From G963664935 sp963664935 (GTDB taxonomy: Bacteria > Pseudomonadota > Gammaproteobacteria > Methylococcales > G963664935), in the NCBI GenBank assembly GCA_963664935.2, contig CAXXSE010000006.1, positions 558,001 through 622,000 on the forward strand: a stretch of DNA of 64,000 nucleotides, written 5' to 3'. Positions 16,684 to 25,438 of the stretch are shown piece after piece; within the stretch, counting starts at the first letter, position 1; each line of letters begins with the position of its first letter. A model generated the notes under the pieces. That model was not told the origin of the DNA and did not search any database. It was given only the letters and a program-made list of their open reading frames with translations. The translations under genes and the position numbers were made by a program.

Positions 16684-17316
16684 TTATTCCATACCTGTGT
16701 AGTGTCGAATGTTTTGCTTTAGGGCATCGATCGATAAGATGTCCATCAAAAACGAAACATATCCACGGATATCCCTCTTCTCGACCGTAAATTTCATTTT
16801 CAGCAATAGAACGGACTCCCAATTGGGTTGATGCTCCGATGATTCGAAGACATGGTTAAGATCGGACTCAAAATAACGCGGTAGATCATTGGTCATCTCG
16901 GATTGAAACAGATCCGCGAAGCTGCTGAGACAGGCATTCAATATGACATTGCCAATTTCCGCGGTAGCTTCCACAACGATTTCGTCGGATGCGTCTTTCA
17001 AGCTTGAATCCCGTAATACGGCCTTGACCAATTCCAGATTTTTCTCCTCGGAAAACAATAATAATGCTTTTACCCAGAACGGGCCATTGAATCGTTGCTC
17101 AACCCCGCATACGTGTTGACCAATCTTTGGACCTAACGAATCAATCGCTTGTGTTTTCTTTAATAACGCCACCTCGGGGACATCTAACTCAACCTCTTCC
17201 CCGACCATTTCACTGAGCGCCGCGGCGGCGGCTCCCATACCGGTATTTAAGACTTCGGCAATGGCGTCACGGTAAAATTCATCGTCTAAACTATCGATTT
17301 GCTCAGTTACAAACAT
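16684..17316 (-). CDS. CheC/CheX-like chemotaxis phosphatase
   Basis: A 210-residue protein with two copies of the CheC-type ExxN active-site motif: in DAIAEVLNTGMGAAAAAL and in EATAEIGNVILNACL. Members of this family dephosphorylate CheY-P. The start ATG 17316 overlaps the end of the receiver gene 17303-17659 by 14 bases, so kinase signal and phosphatase are made together. Apparently intact. Confidence 0.75.
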   Translation of the reverse strand: MFVTEQIDSLDDEFYRDAIAEVLNTGMGAAAAALSEMVGEEVELDVPEVALLKKTQAIDSLGPKIGQHVCGVEQRFNGPFWVKALLLFSEEKNLELVKAVLRDSSLKDASDEIVVEATAEIGNVILNACLSSFADLFQSEMTNDLPRYFESDLNHVFESSEHQPNWESVLLLKMKFTVEKRDIRGYVSFLMDILSIDALKQNIRHYTGME

Positions 17317-17659
17317 AGCTTTTTATCTTATCTTCCGTTATCGGCTTTGGGATAAAGTCGACCTTTATCTCGCTTGCTTTTTTTCGGATGCTGTCCTGGA
17401 TGTTGGCGGTTAACAAAGCGATTTTAGCCTCGGGAAATTTCGGTCTCAGTATGGTGGCCAATTCGATGCCGTTCATGCCCGGCATGTTAAAATCGACGGT
17501 GATAATTTGAAATGTTTGTTGATCGGCTTTGATCAACGCTTCCTGTCCGTTTGGAGCTTCTTCAAAGGTCCAATCCGGGTGTGCCGATTCGATGAATTTT
17601 TGTATCATCATCCTCGACATTCGGCTGTCGTCAATGATGAGACAATTTAGCTTTGCCAT
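17303..17659 (-). CDS. CheY-like single-domain response regulator
   Basis: 118 residues of receiver domain only: CLIIDDSRMSRMMIQ, phospho-acceptor D in TVDFNMPGMNG, the Thr/Ser switch in ALLTANIQ and the Lys in IPKPIT. A strong ribosome-binding site (AGGAGGA) stands just upstream of ATG 17659. It is translationally coupled to the CheC-like gene downstream; together they look like a signal/adaptation pair for the kinase complex encoded further upstream on the same strand. Confidence 0.88.
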   Translation of the reverse strand: MAKLNCLIIDDSRMSRMMIQKFIESAHPDWTFEEAPNGQEALIKADQQTFQIITVDFNMPGMNGIELATILRPKFPEAKIALLTANIQDSIRKKASEIKVDFIPKPITEDKIKSYVCN

Positions 17660-17824
17660 TTTTGATTCCTCCTGAAAATGGGTGGTATTCCGAAAATTCT
17701 ACAAGTAGAAGTGCTTATCCGATGGATCAAATATTAGTTTTCAGCTATCAAAATCGCTTATAGAGCGTATCCACGATCATCGGGGATATCGTCCCCGATG
17801 AGTCCTCGTAATGGTTCGATCGAT

Positions 17825-18286
17825 TCAAATTGTTCCATTGGGTAGAATCACAATTTCAAACCAATAATTCTTCAGCCTTTCTATTGCATCGATAAAGCCT
17901 TGGAGATTCACCGGTTTGTGGACGTAACTATTGGCTCCGGCTTGATAGCAGCCTTCGATATCCCGAGGATCGGTCGATGTGGTTAGAACAATCACCGGGA
18001 TGGTCTTTAAATCGGGGTCCTGTTTGATTTCGCTTAATACCTCATAGCCGTCGGTTCCCGGTAGATTCAGGTCAAGCATTATGATCGATGGACGGGCTGC
18101 GCTTCCCGGATCCTGGTATTCGCCGCGCCGGTACAAATAATCCAAAGCCGAATCACCATCGGAGCACCACGCGAGAGGATTGGACAAGCCCGATTTCTTA
18201 AATGCCCGGCACGTTGTTTCATAGTCTTCGGGATTGTCTTCAACAATCAGAATGGTTTTTGACTCAGTCCCCGTTTCTAAGGTCAT
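17825..18286 (-). CDS. Rcp1-like response regulator
   Basis: A receiver of the Rcp1 type (phytochrome-kinase partners), with the longer loop between strand 2 and strand 3: ILIVEDNPEDYETT, SDGDSALDYLYRRGEY, IIMLDLNLPGTDG, VLTTSTD, YVHKPVN. I chose ATG 18286, which overlaps the kinase stop as ATGA; a longer frame from 18352 exists but runs through the kinase gene. The coupling identifies the broken kinase upstream as its partner. Intact. Confidence 0.85.
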   Translation of the reverse strand: MTLETGTESKTILIVEDNPEDYETTCRAFKKSGLSNPLAWCSDGDSALDYLYRRGEYQDPGSAARPSIIMLDLNLPGTDGYEVLSEIKQDPDLKTIPVIVLTTSTDPRDIEGCYQAGANSYVHKPVNLQGFIDAIERLKNYWFEIVILPNGTI

Positions 18287-18769
18287 ACCCGATTTGCCCC
18301 CGATAAAGTAAAATAAAATGTAGTCCCTTCGCCAACGCTTGAGTGCACCCATATTTGTCCTGAATGCCGTTCTACGATTTTTTTGACGATGGTCAATCCA
18401 ACACCGGTACCGCCACCGAATTTGTCCCCTGCGTGTAAGCGTTTGAAAATACGAAAAACATTGCCGAGATTTTTTTCGCGAATGCCGATTCCATTGTCGC
18501 GAACGTAGAAAACAATTTCCCCGGCTGTTGTACGGTCCAGGGCTTCACCCGGTTGATGGTCCCGGTCTTGCCCAACGACGTGATAACCCACTTCGATCCA
18601 TTTTTCTGCTTTATCGTTGTATTTGATGGCATTGGTGATAAGGTTTGAGAACACTTCGCTAATTCGAATATTATCGCAATAAACCGTAGGCAACGGTCTC
18701 GGTACGCGTAGATCAATTTTGTGTTCTTCGAGGCTGATGTGTACCCTGTCTTTAACGATGTCAAGTATT
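18283..18769 (-). pseudogene. MASE3-PAS histidine kinase, piece 3 (ATPase domain)
   Basis: The C-terminal ATP-binding domain: N-box FSNLITNAIKYND, G1 DNGIGI, G2 GGGTGVGLTIVKKIVERH. Coding sense starts at ILDIVKDRVHISLEE right at the edge of the 226-bp element; the upstream part of the open frame is element sequence. Removing the element would join ...DDTDLDE to ILDIVKDR in frame. The catalytic residues are intact but no kinase can be made as arranged. Confidence 0.85.
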
Positions 18770-18995
18770 AGTCTTGTCCAATATGAAATGGCCCTGAAGA
18801 GGGGGTAATTTCTAACGTGAAATGGCCCTGAAACCGAGAACAGATCATAAATTGAGGTTAACTTACGCTTCAGAAGTGTCAAGGAGATTCCTCCGCTACG
18901 CTACAAACTCCTCCTTGACACCTCTTCCGCTCCAGTTAAAAGGTTATTCATGATCTGTTCCCAATTTCAGGGCCATTTATAGATTGGAATAGACT
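18770..18995. mobile_element. Non-autonomous relative of the integrase-core IS, inside the kinase gene
   Basis: One end is AGTCTTGTCCAATATGAAAT and the other, inverted, AGTCTATTCCAATCTATAAA. These match the right and left ends of the complete IS at 60299-61716, and both include the shared inner motif ATGGCCCTGAA. The 226-bp interior is not transposase; it contains a long imperfect palindrome (GTGTCAAGGAG ... CTCCTTGACAC, about 18877-18925). I find no clear target duplication, but the gene reads in frame across the site when the element is removed. Confidence 0.8.
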
Positions 18996-19696
18996 TTTCA
19001 TCCAGGTCGGTGTCGTCGTAGGAGCGGTCAACCCGGCCCAAACGGGAAAAATGAAGTAGTGAGTTGATAAGGTTTTCCATGCGTTGGGTCAAACGGCACA
19101 GGGTTTCCAATTTCGAACGCCCGTCCTCGTTTAGTTTTTCGGCATAATACTCCAGCAAAAATTGAGAATAATTATGGATTCCCCTCAGCGGTTCCTTTAG
19201 ATCGTGGGAGGCGATATAAGCGAATTCATCCAATTCTTGGTTGGTTCGAATCAACTCGGCCTCCTTTGTCTTTATTTCGCTTATATCCGTCCAGGAGCCG
19301 ACGCTTTCCAGAGGCTGCCCGTTTTCGTCATAAGCCACCGTTGCCGAATCATGCACCCATGTGTAGTGCCCCTGTCGATGTTTAAAGCGGTATTCATAGG
19401 AATGATGACGTTCCTTTCGTTCGACCAGTTGCAGATACTTTTTTTCAAGAACCGCTAAATCATTGGGATGAACATTGCTTTCCCAAAAATTACGCGAAAG
19501 CATTTGGGCCGATGAATGGCCCATTATCGACCCAATATTTTCACTGATGAAAGTTCCTTTGAAATCATTTGCCAAGTCCAAGCGGTAGATAACCGCCGGG
19601 CTGGTGCGCATGATATAGGATAGGTGTGAGCGGGCTTCTTCAAGGTCCGTCTTAGTTTGAGCCAGATTTTCCAGAACCTTTTTCTGTTTTTGATAA
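18996..19696 (-). pseudogene. MASE3-PAS histidine kinase, piece 2 (PAS and HisKA)
   Basis: In order: a linker coiled coil (KQKKVLENLAQTKTDLEEAR), a PAS domain (residues RTSPAVIYRLD through GSWTDISE) and the HisKA helix pair with the phospho-acceptor His in FAYIASHDLKEPLRG. An open frame from ATG 19611 exists, but the linker is coding back to the IS edge at 19696. It is cut on one side by the 1799-bp IS and on the other by the 226-bp element. Confidence 0.85.
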
Positions 19697-21495
19697 CTCG
19701 TCAGTCACGAGTTCTATCCGATTTGACGTAACTATTCAGGCCCTGAATTCATTTTTTCGATGTGTCACCTCGACCAACGGAAGAAAGTCTTATCACCCAT
19801 TGATAGCTCTGCGCTTTAAGATTGCCCACTGGTGTTCATAAAAGATGAGTAGTGTAGAAAATAGAAATCGATAATTACGACTAGACATTTGCTAAAAAAA
19901 CACGGATCCTTCTTTTCTTTGTAGAAGTACAGATGGAAGGAGGAGACCCCGTGCAACAGTATATTTCTCAGAGTTTAGAAAGCTTTCAAAGCGTTTTTTC
20001 CAGATCGAGTACTTGGTTGTTGTTCTGCGCCATTGTGATTGGATTTATGGGGGCAGGAGAAATGATCGGCGTGACGTCGTTGTGTCGTTTCTGGCTATTA
20101 GATGAACTTGGTTATTACCGCTTGCTCCGTTTTTTTAGATCCAAAGCGTATGTCTATGGGGCGTTGCTCGATGCTTGGCAAGATTTTGTGAATCGCCAAG
20201 GAAAATCCGTTGAAGTAGCTGGACGAGCGATACTTCTGGGTGACCATACCGCGGTGATCAAAGATGGACGCAAGATGCCCGGCGTGGTATCGATGCACGA
20301 GTCATCGGAGACGCAAACGAAACCCGGCTATTTTCGGGCCCAATGTTGGGGCAGCATTGGCATCTTGATCGGGTCGTTATCCGCTTGTTTTTGTTGTCCT
20401 TTGCAGCTTCAAATTCATCAGGGATGGGCTCATTTAGGGTTGAACGACGAGCGCGATAATCCATGTCGGATCAAGCTCACCGACCGCTTGGTGGCCATGG
20501 CGATTCATTTTGCGGTGACGAATCACTGTCTGTGTTATTTGGTGTTGGATGCCTTTTTTTCAACCGGGGGCGTATTTCGAGCTTGCCACTATTATTCAAT
20601 CCAGCATCAGGCGCGGTGGGTTGAGGTGCTGGTCAAAGCCAAGAATAGCTATGTGGGTTATTTCCCCGCGCCACCGAAACCCGCCTCTCGACCCGGACCT
20701 CAGCCGCTCTATGGCGAGAAAGTGTGTTTAAGAGAATGCTTCGACCACCTTCATTTGTTTGAGACGGTGACCTGTCAAGTCTACGGTAAAACCGAATCCA
20801 TCCGGGTTATGACGCTTACACTGTTATGGCGGCCCATCGCTGATCAGGTGTTATTTATTCTCGCCGTCACCTCAAAAGGCCCAATGGTTCTAATGAGTTC
20901 CGATTTAACGCTGTCAGCCATTGATGCCGTTGAACTGTATTGTGCTAGAACCCGCATTGAAATCATGTTCGCGATGTTAAAGCATGTGATCGGCGCCTTT
21001 AAATTTCGTTTTTGGACTAAAAAATTGCCAAAACATTCTAGACGCCCCTTTTCCAATCGTCTTCTCAAAGCCCCACAGCCCCAGGATATTCATACCGTTC
21101 AAGCGTGCTGGCGAGCCTATGAAATCTTCGTGCTCTGTGCCTCCATTGCCTTGGGGTTAATGCAATTGATTGCGCTCCAGTATCAAGATACGATTTGGTC
21201 TGAGCACTCGCTTTATCTTCGCACTCAATCGCGTGATTTGCCATCGGAGAAAACCGTCAAGCAAATTTTAGCGCCATTGTTCCTCAAACAATTCTTTCGA
21301 CTTGAGGAAAATGGCATGATTCAACAGATCCGTGCCCGCTTGATGGCTGTTTCCGATGAAATAGATGACGATTAAACTGAATGAGGCGTTCTATGCTCTA
21401 ATTCTCTGCGATCTTCAAAATTTTTCATCAAACATACTACGATGGAGAGGGTAGTTTTGCCCCGCTTTTCTCGCTGTTAACTCACGACTGCCGAG
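19697..21495 (+). mobile_element. IS4-family insertion sequence, copy 1
   Basis: A 1799-bp element with inverted ends CTCGTCAGTCACGAGTT and CTCGGCAGTCGTGAGTT. The exact 7-bp duplication TTGATAA flanks it (19690-19696 and 21496-21502). It carries one transposase gene on the plus strand and sits inside the MASE3-PAS kinase gene, whose halves join in frame without it. Nearly identical to the inverted copy at 23478-25276, so both moved recently. Confidence 0.92.
19933..21375 (+). CDS. IS4-family DDE transposase
   Basis: 480 residues. The IS4 signature Y-x2-R-x3-E-x6-K is visible as YCARTRIEIMFAMLK, with further candidate acidic residues in LLGDHTAVIKDG and LVLDAFFSTGG. The N-terminus has hydrophobic stretches usual for this subgroup. 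A GGAGGAGA stretch lies just inside the start region; ATG 19933 is the first start. It differs from copy 2 by one residue (FETVT here, FEKVT there). Confidence 0.9.
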   Translation: MEGGDPVQQYISQSLESFQSVFSRSSTWLLFCAIVIGFMGAGEMIGVTSLCRFWLLDELGYYRLLRFFRSKAYVYGALLDAWQDFVNRQGKSVEVAGRAILLGDHTAVIKDGRKMPGVVSMHESSETQTKPGYFRAQCWGSIGILIGSLSACFCCPLQLQIHQGWAHLGLNDERDNPCRIKLTDRLVAMAIHFAVTNHCLCYLVLDAFFSTGGVFRACHYYSIQHQARWVEVLVKAKNSYVGYFPAPPKPASRPGPQPLYGEKVCLRECFDHLHLFETVTCQVYGKTESIRVMTLTLLWRPIADQVLFILAVTSKGPMVLMSSDLTLSAIDAVELYCARTRIEIMFAMLKHVIGAFKFRFWTKKLPKHSRRPFSNRLLKAPQPQDIHTVQACWRAYEIFVLCASIALGLMQLIALQYQDTIWSEHSLYLRTQSRDLPSEKTVKQILAPLFLKQFFRLEENGMIQQIRARLMAVSDEIDDD

Positions 21496-22407
21496 TTGAT
21501 AAGACTGGGAATAGTCCAACATCAGACCGGTTAAAGGGACTCCGTAGGCAATAATTTTTAGGAAATGCGCGATATTGAAATGGGAGTCGAATAAAGCCGT
21601 CGAACCGAATGCCATATGCGTTTCGACGGCCACATCGGGAATTGTGGAAATGATAAGTCCTTGAGCAAAAAGCGAAGGATATTTTTTATGGTATAAGGGG
21701 AACAGATAAAGGCCACAAAACAGGTAAAGCAACAAGGGCCCAAAATCCCATGGGCGGGTGATGAATTGGTCCGGAAACATGGTTTGCGGCAGCTCTGAAC
21801 TGGTCGCGGCAAAATGGATAATGGCGTAAGCAACGCCCCCAAACAGCGCACTGACCGAAATTATAAAAGATAGGGAAGTGGGTAGTTTCTGCTTTTTCTT
21901 GAACAGTAGCAGACCAATGCCGACGATCAGGATCAATACGTTAAATACACGGCAAACGGCCCAGGTAAATGGAATCAGTTTTTTATTGTCGGCAACCGCA
22001 TCGATCAATCGGTCGGCCGCCAGGGTATGAAAGGCGTCCATAGACCCCGCGCAAACCAGGGCAACGGCAATGATCGGTGCGGTTGGATCATGGTTAATAC
22101 GGTAGTGGCTGAAAGCCAGGCAAACCGTAAAGATGGCCACGCAGAAGGCGCTCCATTCCAGGATAGTGTGGGTAAAGGCGCCGGACAGGCGATGGAAAGC
22201 GGCTTTCGTGGGATTGGATATTTCAAGGGCTGGAAATCCGGCTTTGGCGAACGAAACAGCTGTGCTACCAAAATCGGCGCCCGCAACGCTCATCAGGAAC
22301 GGGAGGATGGAGATTCCCACGACGGCCCAGATGATCGGGTTCGGGATTATTTCCTTTCGACCCCTCAACACGGACAGGCGAGTCAACGAAATCACATGGG
22401 CATTCAT
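21496..22407 (-). pseudogene. MASE3-PAS histidine kinase, piece 1 (membrane sensor)
   Basis: The N-terminal part of the kinase: seven to eight predicted membrane helices and the VCAGSMDAFHTLAADR segment typical of MASE3-like membrane sensor domains. It ends SQSYQ at the IS edge; the duplicated TTATCAA (minus strand) and then KQKKVLENL continue on the other side at 19696. The start is ATG 22407. The intact gene would have encoded MASE3-PAS-HisKA-ATPase followed by the Rcp1-like regulator. Confidence 0.82.
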
Positions 22408-22784
22408 AGGATTGTTTTCAGTGTGGTTATATCAAGTTATATTCATTTGCCTTGTTTTTATCTGGTTAAACAGTTCTAAACTTAGGACTCACGCAATATT
22501 TCGATTCGTAAATTTACAGGCGCGTAAATTTGGCGGTTTTGCGTAGCCCTCCGTTTTATAAAGTTCTTTTTTACGGTTACTTATTTATCTTTTTAAAATC
22601 AAGCCATTAACCCTCGGTTAGTGAATAGGGAATAGACTGGTCAAAAATTGGAATCCGTCTGACGGCATTCGAGAATTGAATTTTGTTTTATCGACATAAA
22701 GCTGAGTATAGTTAAAATCCAGAGGACTTAAATAGTTTTGCCGGGAATCGGTCCGGCGTGGATGAATTCGAGTAATAACTCCTA
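22408..22784. other. Gap between kinase start and IS200/IS605 element
   Basis: 377 bases that must hold the promoter of the minus-strand kinase. I see no gene, tRNA or clear terminator. The sequence is AT-rich near 22430-22600 and then mixed; a short-repeat stretch GCGCGTAAATTT-like lies near 22521. Nothing else can be supported. Confidence 0.4.
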
Positions 22785-23432
22785 ATATTAAGCCACCGGC
22801 TCTGCCGGTGCGATGCAAATAGGCTCTGCCGTTCCAGCGTAAATACTGATAAATTCTCCTCAGAACCCGCCAAGGTAAAGAGGAGAATTAAAATGAGAGA
22901 ATGGCAAAGTCAGAGCCATGTAAGATGGTATTGTCGATACCACATCGTGATCGTACCGAAATATCGAAAAAAATCAATATATGGTGCATTGAGAAAAGAT
23001 ATAGGATCGATTTTGAAAGAGCTGTGTCATCAATTTGGAGTGGAATTAGTAGAAGGACATGCGATGCCGGAGCATGTTCATTTATGCTTGAGCATCCCAC
23101 CCAAATATAGTGTTGCCAATACAGTGGGTCGAATAAAAGGCAAGTCAGCGGTGAGGATTCACAGAGACTACATTGGGGAGTACCTTAGTAGTAAAGGATT
23201 TCATTTTTGGTCAACGGGATATTGTGTAAGTACCGTTGGCTTGGATGAGGAAAAGATAAGAAACTATATACGGAATCAAGAAGAAAAGGATCGTCGGTTA
23301 TAGCAATTAGATTTATTTGATTAATTAAACTGAATTGGCAGGTTCTTAAGCCCCTATGATGGGGCTTACTTATGTTTTAGCCCCCTTTGAAGGGGCTTCC
23401 TCAAACCACCAGCTCTGCGGGTGGTACTTGAT
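22785..23432 (+). mobile_element. IS200/IS605-family insertion sequence
   Basis: A left hairpin (CACCGGC-TCT-GCCGGTG, 22794-22810) and a right hairpin (ACCACCAGC-TCT-GCGGGTGGT, 23405-23425) flank one small transposase gene. Such subterminal hairpins, without inverted ends or target duplications, are the hallmark of single-strand transposition by Y1 enzymes. There is no tnpB. Two further GGGGCT hairpins at about 23349-23390 may terminate transcription. Exact outer limits are uncertain by some bases. Confidence 0.82.
22893..23303 (+). CDS. tnpA: IS200/IS605 Y1 transposase
   Basis: 136 residues, the normal TnpA length. The HUH motif is seen in MPEHVHLCLSIP and the catalytic Tyr in KIRNYIRNQEEKD; the N-terminus VRWYCRYHIVIVPKYRKK is typical. 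A good ribosome-binding site GAGGAG precedes ATG 22893. It nicks and joins single-stranded DNA at the element ends. Intact, so the element may be active. Confidence 0.93.
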   Translation: MREWQSQSHVRWYCRYHIVIVPKYRKKSIYGALRKDIGSILKELCHQFGVELVEGHAMPEHVHLCLSIPPKYSVANTVGRIKGKSAVRIHRDYIGEYLSSKGFHFWSTGYCVSTVGLDEEKIRNYIRNQEEKDRRL

Positions 23433-23477
23433 TATTGGTGTTGGCAGACTGGATATAAAACCTATACTTTACTTAAT

Positions 23478-25276
23478 CTCGGCAGTCGTGAGTTAACAGC
23501 GAGAAAAGCGGGGCAAAACTACCCTCTCCATCGTAGTATGTTTGATGAAAAATTTTGAAGATCGCAGAGAATTAGAGCATAGAACGCCTCATTCAGTTTA
23601 ATCGTCATCTATTTCATCGGAAACAGCCATCAAGCGGGCACGGATCTGTTGAATCATGCCATTTTCCTCAAGTCGAAAGAATTGTTTGAGGAACAATGGC
23701 GCTAAAATTTGCTTGACGGTTTTCTCCGATGGCAAATCACGCGATTGAGTGCGAAGATAAAGCGAGTGCTCAGACCAAATCGTATCTTGATACTGGAGCG
23801 CAATCAATTGCATTAACCCCAAGGCAATGGAGGCACAGAGCACGAAGATTTCATAGGCTCGCCAGCACGCTTGAACGGTATGAATATCCTGGGGCTGTGG
23901 GGCTTTGAGAAGACGATTGGAAAAGGGGCGTCTAGAATGTTTTGGCAATTTTTTAGTCCAAAAACGAAATTTAAAGGCGCCGATCACATGCTTTAACATC
24001 GCGAACATGATTTCAATGCGGGTTCTAGCACAATACAGTTCAACGGCATCAATGGCTGACAGCGTTAAATCGGAACTCATTAGAACCATTGGGCCTTTTG
24101 AGGTGACGGCGAGAATAAATAACACCTGATCAGCGATGGGCCGCCATAACAGTGTAAGCGTCATAACCCGGATGGATTCGGTTTTACCGTAGACTTGACA
24201 GGTCACCTTCTCAAACAAATGAAGGTGGTCGAAGCATTCTCTTAAACACACTTTCTCGCCATAGAGCGGCTGAGGTCCGGGTCGAGAGGCGGGTTTCGGT
24301 GGCGCGGGGAAATAACCCACATAGCTATTCTTGGCTTTGACCAGCACCTCAACCCACCGCGCCTGATGCTGGATTGAATAATAGTGGCAAGCTCGAAATA
24401 CGCCCCCGGTTGAAAAAAAGGCATCCAACACCAAATAACACAGACAGTGATTCGTCACCGCAAAATGAATCGCCATGGCCACCAAGCGGTCGGTGAGCTT
24501 GATCCGACATGGATTATCGCGCTCGTCGTTCAACCCTAAATGAGCCCATCCCTGATGAATTTGAAGCTGCAAAGGACAACAAAAACAAGCGGATAACGAC
24601 CCGATCAAGATGCCAATGCTGCCCCAACATTGGGCCCGAAAATAGCCGGGTTTCGTTTGCGTCTCCGATGACTCGTGCATCGATACCACGCCGGGCATCT
24701 TGCGTCCATCTTTGATCACCGCGGTATGGTCACCCAGAAGTATCGCTCGTCCAGCTACTTCAACGGATTTTCCTTGGCGATTCACAAAATCTTGCCAAGC
24801 ATCGAGCAACGCCCCATAGACATACGCTTTGGATCTAAAAAAACGGAGCAAGCGGTAATAACCAAGTTCATCTAATAGCCAGAAACGACACAACGACGTC
24901 ACGCCGATCATTTCTCCTGCCCCCATAAATCCAATCACAATGGCGCAGAACAACAACCAAGTACTCGATCTGGAAAAAACGCTTTGAAAGCTTTCTAAAC
25001 TCTGAGAAATATACTGTTGCACGGGGTCTCCTCCTTCCATCTGTACTTCTACAAAGAAAAGAAGGATCCGTGTTTTTTTAGCAAATGTCTAGTCGTAATT
25101 ATCGATTTCTATTTTCTACACTACTCATCTTTTATGAACACCAGTGGGCAATCTTAAAGCGCAGAGCTATCAATGGGTGATAAGACTTTCTTCCGTTGGT
25201 CTAGGTGACACATCGAAAAAATGAATTCAGGGCCTGAATAGTTACGTCAAATCGGATAGAACTCGTGACTGACGAG
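23478..25276 (-). mobile_element. IS4-family insertion sequence, copy 2 (inverted)
   Basis: Same length (1799 bp) and ends as copy 1, in opposite orientation. Flanks are ACTTAAT on the left and TTAATAG on the right; only TTAAT is shared, so a clean 7-bp duplication is not seen. With copy 1 it encloses 21496-23477, a composite-transposon-like layout, and inversion of that interval by recombination between the copies is possible. The copies differ at very few bases. Confidence 0.92.
23598..25040 (-). CDS. IS4-family DDE transposase
   Basis: 480 residues, identical to the protein of copy 1 except Lys for Thr in HLFEKVTCQ. The YCARTRIEIMFAMLK signature is intact. It reads toward the kinase pieces. 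Confidence 0.9.
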   Translation of the reverse strand: MEGGDPVQQYISQSLESFQSVFSRSSTWLLFCAIVIGFMGAGEMIGVTSLCRFWLLDELGYYRLLRFFRSKAYVYGALLDAWQDFVNRQGKSVEVAGRAILLGDHTAVIKDGRKMPGVVSMHESSETQTKPGYFRAQCWGSIGILIGSLSACFCCPLQLQIHQGWAHLGLNDERDNPCRIKLTDRLVAMAIHFAVTNHCLCYLVLDAFFSTGGVFRACHYYSIQHQARWVEVLVKAKNSYVGYFPAPPKPASRPGPQPLYGEKVCLRECFDHLHLFEKVTCQVYGKTESIRVMTLTLLWRPIADQVLFILAVTSKGPMVLMSSDLTLSAIDAVELYCARTRIEIMFAMLKHVIGAFKFRFWTKKLPKHSRRPFSNRLLKAPQPQDIHTVQACWRAYEIFVLCASIALGLMQLIALQYQDTIWSEHSLYLRTQSRDLPSEKTVKQILAPLFLKQFFRLEENGMIQQIRARLMAVSDEIDDD

Positions 25277-25438
25277 TTAATAGATAACGAGTAAAGGTTT
25301 CGAATCCGCTTTTTAAAATCGAAAAAATGCGCAGTCTCGATAGTGCCGTATCGATTGATCTACTTTCCCTTTGGGGATACCAAAACAGCGTTCAAAGGGA
25401 ACCCAATCATGGTAACCGTACGTCTTAAGTAACAATCC

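Noticed and set aside
19697..25276. A prophage or genomic island between the IS4 copies
   Set aside because: No phage, integrase-tRNA or conjugation genes; only a kinase fragment and an IS200/IS605 element lie inside.
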